From assembly GCA_949296785.1 (NCBI GenBank), contig CASFRQ010000106.1:1-14490 (forward strand): a stretch of 14,490 bases of DNA, given 5' to 3'. A model generated the notes under the pieces. That model was not told the origin of the DNA. It worked only from the letters and a program-made list of their open reading frames with translations, and ran no database searches. This document shows positions 6,596-13,800 of this stretch, piece by piece (the first letter of the stretch is position 1; the number at the start of each line of letters is the position of its first letter). This DNA is from an uncultured Alphaproteobacteria bacterium. Its GTDB lineage: Bacteria; Pseudomonadota; Alphaproteobacteria; CASFRQ01; SAAU01. The position numbers and the translations under genes are program-made.

Positions 6596-7315
6596 TTATT
6601 GATTTACCCCTTTTGGGAGGGTGTTCAGAGTTTTTTTTGCTTTAAATCTGACCGAGGCATGTGTACCGTCGCAGAAAGGTTTGTTGTCCGAATTGCCGCA
6701 CCGGCAGAGTGTTTGCCGGTTTCTGATTTCGTAACTTTTCCCGTCGCAGCTTTCAACGCGGATACATCCTTTAACCCAAAGGGGACCGCTGATTTTTAAA
6801 CCGGAATCTTCAAGAACGGAAACGGAAGGGCCGTACTTATTTTCAATCATCTTTCCTTCTTTGTCAAAAACCATCAGACGTCCGGCGGGGCAGGCACAAG
6901 CTTCTTCCTGCGCTTTTTTATCAGATTCTTCATCTCCGACGGTGACAAGGTTCCATACTTTGCCGGCGACATCGCAGAATCTGGCAAAAGCGCAGTATCC
7001 TTCTTTGTCTTTCAAAGTCAGATTCGGCCCTTTTATCACATTCGCATTAACTTGCATCGGTTCAAAAGAAGCTTTTTCCGTCCCGTCAAAACCGCTTTTA
7101 ATATGAGTCCCGTCACAGAACGGGGCGTTTTTAGATAATCCGCATCGGCACAAGGCGACCGGATCGGATTTAATTTCAAATGTTTTTCCTTTCCCATAGT
7201 CGACGGAAAAACCTTCCCCGTCCGTTAAAATGACTTTTTCATCAATTTCTGTTACACCGTAAACAAGGTACGGGCCGTTTTTTGTTACTTTGATATAAGG
7301 TTTCTTGCCTGCCAT
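6596..7315 (-). CDS. tandem CDGSH iron-sulfur protein
   Basis: The protein is 239 residues from ATG 7315, chosen because GGGAG lies 5 nt upstream and the upstream 22 residues (Arg/Lys/Gln-rich) look non-coding. It has two CDGSH modules: CRCGLSKNAPFCDGTH (ligands C56, C58, C67, H71) and CRCGNSDNKPFCDGTH (C204, C206, C215, H219). Each fits the C-x-C-x8-C-x3-H pattern that binds a redox-active 2Fe-2S cluster by three Cys and one His. Between them a segment has four more cysteines (C108, C114, C140, C142), GYCAFARFC and ACACPAGRL, which may bind another metal or cluster. CDGSH proteins act in iron-sulfur or redox homeostasis, but no reaction can be assigned here. There is no signal peptide, so it is likely cytoplasmic. 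It is divergent from the ribosomal operon. Confidence 0.92.
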   Translation of the reverse strand: MAGKKPYIKVTKNGPYLVYGVTEIDEKVILTDGEGFSVDYGKGKTFEIKSDPVALCRCGLSKNAPFCDGTHIKSGFDGTEKASFEPMQVNANVIKGPNLTLKDKEGYCAFARFCDVAGKVWNLVTVGDEESDKKAQEEACACPAGRLMVFDKEGKMIENKYGPSVSVLEDSGLKISGPLWVKGCIRVESCDGKSYEIRNRQTLCRCGNSDNKPFCDGTHASVRFKAKKTLNTLPKGVNQ

Positions 7316-7398
7316 TCCATCTCCCTTTCTTTGTTGTTGCCGGGCAAGGGAGGGAATATACCGGCGCTTTTTTGTCTTCATTTCTTAACACTTGAAAA

Positions 7399-7427
7399 AT
7401 GATAGGTTTTAAAAAAGAAAAAGGCAA
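7399..7427 (-). promoter_or_regulatory. promoter of the CDGSH gene
   Basis: On the minus strand TTGCCT (7422-7427), a 17-nt spacer and TATCAT (7399-7404), about 84 nt upstream of the chosen start. The -35 abuts a palindrome at 7426-7447 that could be an operator. Confidence 0.55.
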
Positions 7428-7447
7428 TATCTCCTGGAGATGATATT
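7426..7447. promoter_or_regulatory. dyad between divergent promoters, possible operator
   Basis: ATCTCCTGGAGAT (7429-7441) is a perfect odd-length palindrome, and the wider AATATC / GATATT arms (7426-7431 and 7442-7447) nest around it. It sits at the edge of the CDGSH -35 element and about 25 nt upstream of the rpsF -35. It does not match the iron-regulator boxes (Irr, Fur, IscR) as I know them. Confidence 0.35.
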
Positions 7448-7472
7448 TTCGGATTTTTTTTGATTTTTCCTC

Positions 7473-7500
7473 TTGTTTTTTTGAAAAAATAAGGTATATT
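7473..7500 (+). promoter_or_regulatory. promoter of the rpsF operon
   Basis: TTGTTT (7473-7478), a 16-nt spacer and TATATT (7495-7500) lie about 107 nt upstream of the rpsF start, leaving a leader of roughly 100 nt. Confidence 0.5.
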
Positions 7501-7520
7501 AAAGCCTCCGTTAAAACCTT

Positions 7521-7583
7521 GCTAGCGACGGACTAGCTATATTTCAGGCTGCGGTTTCATGGTGATGCCGTGGTTGTTGAAAT
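7521..7583 (+). promoter_or_regulatory. structured rpsF leader, possible S6:S18 autoregulatory site
   Basis: Two hairpins are seen in the leader. The first pairs GCTAG (7521-7525) with CTAGC (7533-7537). The second pairs CATGG (7558-7562) with CCGTG (7568-7572) around TGATG, with TTT / AAA able to extend the base. Bacterial rpsF leaders are known to bind the S6:S18 complex through a hairpin with a conserved CCG like that in 16S rRNA. The CCGTGG here is suggestive, but I could not align it to the consensus. Confidence 0.4.
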
Positions 7584-7607
7584 GAGAAAATCCATAAGGG
7601 GAAAACA

Positions 7608-7985
7608 ATGTCTTTTTATGAAAATACATTTATTGCGCGCCAGGACTTAACGCCGGGGCAAGTGGATGAAATGGTGGAAAAATACGCCGAAATCATCACG
7701 CAGAATGGTGGTAAAGTGACAAAGCGCGAAAACTGGGGTCTGCGGGTTCTTGCTTATAAGATTCAGAAAAACCGCAAAGGCTATTATATGTTTATGAACA
7801 TTGATGCGCCGGCGCCCGCCGTTAAGGAAATGGAACGCCAGATGAGAATTGACGAAAATGTTCTTCGTTATTTGACCGTCCGCGTGGATGAGTTGGAAGA
7901 GGGACCGTCCAGCATGCTGGCCCCTAAGGGAAGAAGAGCGCAGAAGTTTGATTCTGCCGAAGAGCCGATGGCGGAGGAGTTTTAA
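7608..7985 (+). CDS. rpsF: 30S ribosomal protein S6
   Basis: The protein is 125 residues. It begins MSFYENTFIARQDLTPGQVDE and continues with WGLRVLAYKIQKNRKGYYMFM (44-64) and MRIDENVLRYLTVRVD (79-94), all standard S6 segments. S6 binds the central domain of 16S rRNA as a pair with S18. The C-terminal tail after residue 100 (lysine and arginine, then SAEEPMAEEF) is the variable acidic end usual in this family. AAGGGG precedes the ATG by about 8 nt. It is the first gene of the rpsF-rpsR-rplI operon, with only 2 nt to rpsR. Confidence 0.98.
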   Translation: MSFYENTFIARQDLTPGQVDEMVEKYAEIITQNGGKVTKRENWGLRVLAYKIQKNRKGYYMFMNIDAPAPAVKEMERQMRIDENVLRYLTVRVDELEEGPSSMLAPKGRRAQKFDSAEEPMAEEF

Positions 7986-7987
7986 AA

Positions 7988-8224
7988 ATGGAAAAAAATA
8001 CGCAAAGAACTTATTACCGTTCGCACAAATCCTGCCCGTTTTCCGGTAAGGATGCGCCGCAAATTGATTATAAGGATATCAAGCTGTTGCAACGTTTTAT
8101 TTCCGAAAGAGGAAAAATGCTGCCCAGCAGAATTACTTTCGTTTGCGCAAAAAAGCAAAGGGAACTGGCTAAAGCGATTAAGCGCGCCCGTTTCTTAGCG
8201 TTGTTGCCGTATGTTGCCGACTAA
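7988..8224 (+). CDS. rpsR: 30S ribosomal protein S18
   Basis: The protein is 78 residues. IDYKDIKLLQRFISERGKMLPSRIT and the C-terminal AIKRARFLALLPYV are the S18 core that contacts S6 and 16S rRNA. The segment SCPFSG near the N-terminus keeps one cysteine of the ancestral zinc-type motif. A GGAGGAG ribosome site lies inside the end of rpsF, implying translational coupling. The 10-nt gap to rplI holds the next ribosome site. Confidence 0.98.
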   Translation: MEKNTQRTYYRSHKSCPFSGKDAPQIDYKDIKLLQRFISERGKMLPSRITFVCAKKQRELAKAIKRARFLALLPYVAD

Positions 8225-8234
8225 GGAGAAGAAA

Positions 8235-8813
8235 ATGAAAGTTATCTTATTAGAACGCATTGAACATTTGGGAAAAATGGGCGACATCGTTGAGGTTAAA
8301 ACAGGGTATGCCCGTAATTACCTTTTACCTCAGAAAAAAGCTCTTCGTTCCACAAAAGAAAATATGGCTTATTTTGAGGCGAAAAAGCAGGAGTTGGCTC
8401 TTCGCAACGCGGATATGTTAACGGCAGCCGAGGCCTTAGCTGAAACAATGAAGGAAGTTTCTTTAGTGATTGTTCGTCAGGCTTCCGAAGCCGGGCAGTT
8501 ATATGGTTCCGTTACCGGCCGCGATATTCATGAAGAACTGAAAGCCGCAGGATATGATGTTGCTCGTAAGAATATTGACTTGAACCAGCCGATTAAAAAC
8601 ATCGGTATCTATCAAGTTCGTCTTGCGCTGCATCCTGATGTAGAGCAGACGATTCAGGTTAATATCGCCCGTTCTCAGGAAGAGGCAAAAAGAGCTCTGA
8701 AAGCGGCTGCCAAGCAAGAAGAAAAAGCTGAGGCTGAAATTGCAAAAGCGGCAGAGGCGGTTGAGCAAGCCGTTGAAGTTGCGGAAGCGGTAGAACAGGT
8801 AGCAGAAGCTTAA
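8235..8813 (+). CDS. rplI: 50S ribosomal protein L9
   Basis: The protein is 192 residues from ATG 8235, preceded by AAGGAGAA; an in-frame ATG at 8211 lies inside rpsR and lacks a better site. The N-domain MKVILLERIEHLGKMGDIVEVKTGYARNYLLP is the L9 signature, followed by the long central helix and the C-domain (GQLYGSVTGRDI near 88-99, then LNQPIKNIGIYQVRLALHPDV). The last 40 or so residues form an Ala/Glu-rich, probably helical extension. Extensions of this sort occur in alphaproteobacterial L9. L9 binds 23S rRNA domain V near the base of the L1 stalk. Confidence 0.97.
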   Translation: MKVILLERIEHLGKMGDIVEVKTGYARNYLLPQKKALRSTKENMAYFEAKKQELALRNADMLTAAEALAETMKEVSLVIVRQASEAGQLYGSVTGRDIHEELKAAGYDVARKNIDLNQPIKNIGIYQVRLALHPDVEQTIQVNIARSQEEAKRALKAAAKQEEKAEAEIAKAAEAVEQAVEVAEAVEQVAEA

Positions 8814-8861
8814 TTGCGGAGCTTTCTGATTTATAAAAAGCACTTTGGCTTTGTTGAAACT

Positions 8862-8893
8862 CTCCCCGTTCTGATGGACGGGGAGTTTTATTG
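8862..8893 (+). terminator. rho-independent terminator of the rpsF-rpsR-rplI operon
   Basis: CTCCCCGT (8862-8869) pairs perfectly with ACGGGGAG (8878-8885) around an 8-nt loop and is followed by TTTTATTG. It lies 48 nt after the rplI stop. Confidence 0.9.
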
Positions 8894-8943
8894 TATCCGC
8901 CCCCGGATAGTTCTGAGGTTCCATAGATCTTCCAGCTTTACGC

Positions 8944-9012
8944 AATAAAACTCCTTTGTTAGAAGGTAGTTCTTCACAATTACATTAACTTTTAGAACAA
9001 AGGAGTTTTATT
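8944..9012 (+). repeat. 17-bp perfect inverted repeat covering the IS200 transposase ribosome site
   Basis: The arms at 8944-8960 and 8996-9012 are perfect reverse complements, separated by 35 nt. The right arm contains AAAGGAG and ends directly at the ATG of the transposase relic (9013). In the RNA the ribosome site would be locked in the stem. IS200 is known to limit its transposase this way, so this is read as the element's 5' regulatory hairpin. Confidence 0.85.
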
Positions 9013-9462
9013 ATGGGTATAAATACGATATTGCACACGAGCTGGAAATTGTAAAAGCATAGTGTATTTACCTCAAAATAACGCAGAAAAGTATTTTACG
9101 GCGGCCTCCGTCTTGAAAATTGGCTCTATATTAGAGAATTGAGCAAACGCAAAGAAATCCTGTCATAGAAGCAGAGGTATGCGTGGAACATATTCATATG
9201 TTGTTGGAGGTCTCCCAAAAAATATTCGGCAAGTTTTCTCATGGGCTGTCTCAAAGGAAAAAAACAGTTTGTTGATATATGAACGGTGGGGAAATGTACG
9301 TTTTAAATATGGAGGGAGGCAGTTTTAGTGCCGAGGGTACTATGTCGATAACATGGGAAGAACACCAATAAGACAGCTGAGTACATACGGAATCAATTAA
9401 AAAAAGACAAGGAGGCAAACCGGATAACGACGGACTTAGACCCATCATTTATGGGTAGCAAG
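9013..9462 (+). pseudogene. IS200-type TnpA transposase, multiple frameshifts and stops
   Basis: Pieces of a TnpA (Y1 HUH single-strand transposase) are readable in order but in different frames: HSVFTSK-stop-RRKVFYGGLR, RELSKRKEI, then VIEAEVCVEHIHMLLEV with the HIH metal-binding motif (9189-9197), FLMGCLKGK, YERWGNVRFKYGGRQF-stop-CRGYYVD, AEYIRNQLKKD with the probable catalytic tyrosine (codon 9382-9384), and DLDPSFMGSK near the end. In-frame stops occur at 9052, 9079 and 9326, and at least four frame changes are needed. The protein cannot be made. Such TnpA proteins normally act on single-stranded DNA at replication forks. Confidence 0.9.
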
Positions 9463-9597
9463 CAGTTTACGCTCGGACGGCTTTCCAAACCTCCTTTAGG
9501 TGCCGCTGGTAAGAAGAGCCTTATTAGGTCCTATGGGAAAAACCTCCGATATACCGGGGGGACCTTTTTTCAGAAGTTTGAAGATTTTAAATCTTAA
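9463..9597 (+). other. structured 3' region of the IS200 relic
   Basis: After the expected transposase C-terminus (GSK) the same frame stays open to TAA at 9595-9597. The DNA is rich in short inverted repeats: ACCT / AGGT inside CGGC / GCCG, a decayed GAGCC / GGTCC pair, and the GC-rich hairpin at 9543-9560. This looks like the right-end recognition structures of the element rather than protein-coding sequence, although a C-terminal extension cannot be excluded. Confidence 0.45.
9543..9570 (+). terminator. GC-rich hairpin with T6 at the right side of the IS200 relic
   Basis: CCTCCG (9543-9548) pairs with CGGGGG (9555-9560, one T-G pair) around ATATAC, followed by GACC and six T (9565-9570). 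It may act both as a terminator and as the right-end hairpin read by TnpA. Confidence 0.6.
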
Positions 9598-10375
9598 AAA
9601 TATTTGAAGGTGAAACTGGCTTTTTATAAAAGTGCTTTTTATTGAAGGAATTTTATACGGGAAAAAGGACAAGAAAATAAAAATCCTTTTATCTCTGTCA
9701 AAAAAAGTTTTTGTTTTAACCTGAAAATTTTTTCTTTTTCAGAGGGGCATATTTGGTTAATCTGCCGATGGCCCCTTCTTTCCATAAAGAGGAAATTTTG
9801 CGTATCCGAAGTTGGAAAGGAAAGGGGAATTTTTAAGAAAAATACTTCCTCTTTTTTCCTGCCAAAGTATTTGATTTTTCCGAACTCGGAAGATTGTCAC
9901 TTTTAAATTTTATCTTCATCTTGTATTTGTTTGTTTTTTCAAAAGTGTTTATAAATTTGAAAAATACAAAAAGATTAAATTTTTCTTTTAGCCTTTTAAA
10001 GATAAAAATAAAATTTGAAAAGTTTGCACGACTGTTTTTTTCTCTGCTATTTTATCTTTCCGTTTTGTTTTCTGGCATAAATAAAGTTTGATATGAAGAT
10101 ATGATAAAAATTCTTTATTTCACATAGGGCACTTTTATATTTTCTCTGGTAAAAATATTGTTTTCTTGAGGTCGGATTTTTTTATTCCCTCTCTTTGTTT
10201 TTTCCGATGTTAGACATGTTTCCGAAAGAGTTCTTTAATGATTTATTTTTCTTTTTGTTTCAAACTTTAAGGCATCTGATACATAAAAATTCAACCCGGT
10301 TAAAGGGATACTTCCTGGCTAGAAACTTTTTGAAAAAAAGAATTTTATATAGAGTGATATCAAAGCATAACTTAC
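9598..10375. other. AT-rich gene-free stretch
   Basis: No convincing gene is seen. Two short + strand frames (9894-10091 and 10195-10386) consist mostly of Phe, Leu, Lys and Ile from T/A-rich DNA, lack good ribosome sites and resemble no family. Minor inverted repeats occur, such as AAAAGGA / TCCTTTT near 9664-9691 and AGGGGC / GCCCCT near 9742-9776, none followed by a proper T-run. This may be decayed sequence flanking the insertion element. Confidence 0.5.
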
Positions 10376-10396
10376 TCCGTTGTTGACAACAACGGA
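10376..10396. repeat. 21-bp perfect palindrome, unknown role
   Basis: TCCGTTGTTG is followed by one A and then its exact reverse complement. The odd single-base centre means it would form only a small-loop RNA hairpin, and no T-run follows on either side. It is therefore more like a protein-binding dyad than a terminator. It lies 70 nt beyond the stop of the minus-strand cupin gene. Confidence 0.6.
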
Positions 10397-10399
10397 AAC

Positions 10400-10422
10400 G
10401 AACACTTAATCTAAACGTGTTC
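10400..10422. repeat. GAACAC / GTGTTC inverted repeat
   Basis: GAACAC (10400-10405) and GTGTTC (10417-10422) are perfect 6-bp arms separated by 11 nt, and inner TTA / TAA bases could add pairing. It follows the 21-bp palindrome by three bases, so the two form a compact dyad cluster downstream of the cupin gene. Confidence 0.45.
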
Positions 10423-10465
10423 TCGGTATGGGTATTTTCGGCGGATTAACCGTCAACATTAGCCT

Positions 10466-10828
10466 TTATACACGGTTGTAAGAGTCTTCCAGACGGACGA
10501 TATCTTCTTCATCCAGAGTTTTCCCTGCCTGGACTTCTATGAAAACGACCGTTTCGTCCGTTTCGTTGCTCATTCTGTGGACCGCTTCCACCGGGATAAA
10601 GACGGCAGTGTTCTGCGGCGCTTTAAAAGTTTTCTCTCCCAAAGTAACGGTTCCCGTTCCCTGAGTGATAATCCAATGTTCGCTTCTGTAATGATGAAGC
10701 TGAAGAGAAAGTTTTTGATGAGGGAAAACAGTTATCTTTTTAACGATAAATTCCGGACCGGTTTCTATAACCTCCCAAGTTCCCCACGGACGATTATCTT
10801 TTTGTCCTTTTTGATAGGTGACAGACAT
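10466..10828 (-). CDS. stand-alone cupin, mannose-6-phosphate isomerase type II C-terminal domain
   Basis: The 120-residue protein matches the C-terminal cupin domain of bifunctional ManC/AlgA-type enzymes: RPWGTWEVIETGPEFIVKKITV (13-34), LSLQLHHYRSEHWIITQGTGTVT (40-62) with the metal-binding His/Glu set, FIPVEAVHRMSNE (77-89) and the closing DEEDIVRLEDSYNRV. The usual N-terminal GDP-mannose pyrophosphorylase domain is absent and the start is clear (AAGGAG about 7 nt before the ATG), so this is a genuine single-domain form, not a truncation. Activity as a mannose-6-phosphate/fructose-6-phosphate isomerase for surface polysaccharide synthesis is plausible but unproven. It follows the autotransporter gene on the same strand, behind that gene's terminator. 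Confidence 0.88.
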   Translation of the reverse strand: MSVTYQKGQKDNRPWGTWEVIETGPEFIVKKITVFPHQKLSLQLHHYRSEHWIITQGTGTVTLGEKTFKAPQNTAVFIPVEAVHRMSNETDETVVFIEVQAGKTLDEEDIVRLEDSYNRV

Positions 10829-10849
10829 TTTTTTCTCCTTTTTTTATAT

Positions 10850-10888
10850 GGATAAAATTCAAGCCCTTGTTTTCATAAGGGCTTGAAT
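10850..10888 (-). terminator. rho-independent terminator of the autotransporter gene
   Basis: ATTCAAGCCCTT (10857-10868) and AAGGGCTTGAAT (10877-10888) form a perfect 12-bp stem with an 8-nt loop. On the minus strand it is followed by TTTTATC. It lies 10 nt after the autotransporter stop and only about 20 nt before the ribosome site of the cupin gene. Confidence 0.88.
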
Positions 10889-10898
10889 GTTGGTTTCT

Positions 10899-13800
10899 TT
10901 AGAAATAAATCTTCATTTTTGCGGAACCGGTGTGAGATTCCATTTTCTTGCGGATTTCTAAATCATATCCTAAAGAGAACTCACCGATACCGTCCACTTC
11001 AAAGGTAACTCCGACGCCGGCGGTAAATGCCGCCCGGGGAAGCTGTTCGCCTTCCACGGTGTAGGCGGAACCATTCGGTAAACTGACAAGGGTTGTTCCT
11101 TTATCGGATTTGATATCATATGTTCCGCCAATTCTGATTTCCGGATGGAAATAAGAACGGTTGGAGAATTCATAAGTTTCGCCATACCGAATTTGGGCGA
11201 CTGCCGTGACAACATCCGTTTTGTTGTCCCCTATTTTTTGTCCCAAAAAGTCTGTGTAACCATCCTGTTCCAAACGATAATAGCGCAACCCGATGCTCGG
11301 TGTGACGGATAAAGCTTCCAGCTCATAACCGGCTTCCACCTGCGCACCGTAAGAAGTCATATCAAAAGTATTTTCTCCGTATAAAATAGATTCTGCAAGG
11401 GCCAGCTCCTTTTTATCCGTCTGCTCACCCCATCCATAGGAAACAATAGCGTCAACAAAGAAGTTATTCGGCTGATATTTTGCATAAGCAAAAGCAGTTT
11501 GCATTTCAATTTTGTTTTTGCGTGTGTGCCCTTCCAGTTTGACGGAAGATTTGTTATAGGAATACCCTATACCACCCATGATATTTTCAGCCAACTGGGC
11601 ATCCAACCCGACAGCACCGCCAAATGTCTGGCTTTTGAACGCGTCAATCAAAACTTTGTCTTCCTGCCGTTTGTTCGTATGGTTAAAGTAGCCTTGCGCC
11701 CAAAAACCGGAATTCAAGAATTTGTCACCGCTGTTTAATCCGCCGCTATACAGATGGAAAGAAGGATTTCCCAAACGGTTGGCTACGGTTTCAATTAACA
11801 TGCTCTGGTTATTAAGAGCGGTCTGCCGTGTCAAACCGACCGTATCCGGCGCCAACAGCGACAAGGTTCTTAAATAATTTTTCTGAACAGCCGCATCCGT
11901 TGATTGAGACATTTGATCCAAATATTCCGCTACTTGAGCAATTTCTGTCCCGCTGGTAAAGGCGGAACCGTCCAAATAAGCCTGAGCCACGGCAATTTGG
12001 TTTTCATCGCCGCCCATCGCCTGCGTCGCGTTTGCCCCGTCATTTGCCAATGTGGCAATGTAACACAAACCATTTCCTTGAGGACAATCTACTTGTGTAA
12101 AAGTATAACGGTTATTTGTCATCGTAAACTTGCTGGCATCAAAAGCTTCAACCGTATCAATGAATTTGAAAATGGTTCCTTCTCCCTTGACGGTCGTCCA
12201 CTTTTCAATCGTGATGTTAATTTGCGCCGTGTCTGTCACATTAACGGCGTTTGCGTTAATCATTCCGTGAAGAACCGAAGGATCCGTTATGACATCGCCG
12301 GCGGCGGTTGTCGCCGACCTTGGAATATTAACGGAAATTGTCGCCCCCGAACCCAATGTCAAATTATTTTTTAATGTTAAAATATTGCTTCCCAGGTTCA
12401 GATTAGCCCCGATGGATAAATCATACATAGTTATCGGTGTTTGGAGTTCCAAGCTTTGGAGTATCAGGTGAGAACCGTCTTCAAAAACCGTGTTCGTGCC
12501 GACTTTTTCGGAAATAACCATGGATGTTCCCTGCGCGTCAAAAGTACCTTTAAATGAAGCGGATTCGGTAATGTTTAAATTAATATTCTCTCCGGCCAAA
12601 TTAAAGTCACCGCCAACCAGAAGTTGCTTGGCTGTTATTGTTGAATTATTTTTAGCGACAAGGGAACCTGCATCCAATTTCCAATTGACACCATTTTCAA
12701 AAGCTCCGTTCGTTCCCGCGAATGTGACATTTCCAAGACCGACGGAACCGCCGTTAACATGCATGAAGCTGTTTTCGTCTTGAAAATAAACAGTAACGGC
12801 ATCATTGTCTCCCATACCTAGATTGACAGTCCCTTCATTGAATTGGATATCCCCTGTCGTGTATTGGTAGATGGCTGAATTTTGGTTAAAGGAAGTTACA
12901 TTGTCCCCCGTTGAACCGAGAACCATATTGACGGCACTTATTGAGCCGTTCTCTTTACCGACGATAAGACGGGATTCGTTTAAAAACGTCCCGTTCGTCA
13001 GTAAAAACGAACTATTTGTTTCATGCTTGACGACAGAATTCTCGTTCGCTTCAATAAAAGAAAGCGTTGTTGAAGAACCGCCCGTGCTGTCTGTATTAGA
13101 AATGCTGGCCGAATCTTTCATTACGACATAGGAAACATCCAAAGCCCCGTTTCCCTGCATGGCAATACTGGAGTTCCCATTCATTTCTATCATATAAGTT
13201 CCTAAAAATTCGGGATCTGAATTATCGTTTGTTTTTCCCGAAATTACCAAGTTACCTATTCCTTGTTGAGCAATAAGAGCACTGTCGGAACCGCCGTCCG
13301 TTCCCATTTTCATTGACACGTTCGTCAGAGAAATATTTCCGGAATTGCCGGCTATGGAAACAATGCTGGATGTGTCTTGTAATGCAAGGAATGAATTTGA
13401 AATGTTTATGTCATGCGTTCCCTGCTCACTCATATAGATTTTCGCTTCGTTGGATAAGTATAATTTCGTATTGTCTATGTTAATATTACCGCTATCATTA
13501 GCAAGATCTATCTGTGACCTGTTTAAGGCTATTCCTGACTGTGACTGTTTGTCAGTTGTTCCGGTGATCTGTATATCTCCGTTGGATACCCGTTGAATGG
13601 AAGAGGTTTCGTTTGTTCCGGTCAGATGCATGGCAACGCTTGTGAAGCTGAATGTTCCGGTAGAACCAGAACTCCCCATGATGATAGAAGAATTTGTCAA
13701 ATCAAAGATACCGTTTGCAAGGGTAAAATTTCCTCCCGTTGCATCATGTTGCAAAGAGGCCATATAAAGACTGAAATTTCCGTTTTCAATGGTGAAGTCC

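Larger units (their letters stand above)
8944..9570 (+). mobile_element. degenerate IS200/IS605-family insertion sequence
   Basis: The element runs from at least the 5' regulatory hairpin at 8944 to a GC-rich hairpin with T6 at 9543-9570. It contains a single broken TnpA gene and no TnpB. The outer ends are not certain: IS200 elements lack terminal inverted repeats and target duplications, and the left end may extend toward the rplI terminator at about 8890. It landed just downstream of the ribosomal operon terminator, a harmless site. The transposase damage shows it can no longer move by itself. Confidence 0.85.

Noticed and set aside
8211..8234. Upstream in-frame start for L9
   Set aside because: It overlaps rpsR and adds residues absent from L9; the ATG at 8235 has AAGGAGAA at the right distance and begins with the L9 signature.
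8944..9570. IscB/TnpB-type guide RNA system or other active nuclease
   Set aside because: Only a broken TnpA is present; no RuvC or HNH motifs are seen in any frame.
9894..10386. Two small + strand frames of 65 and 63 codons
   Set aside because: Composition is what random AT-rich DNA gives; no ribosome site and no family likeness.
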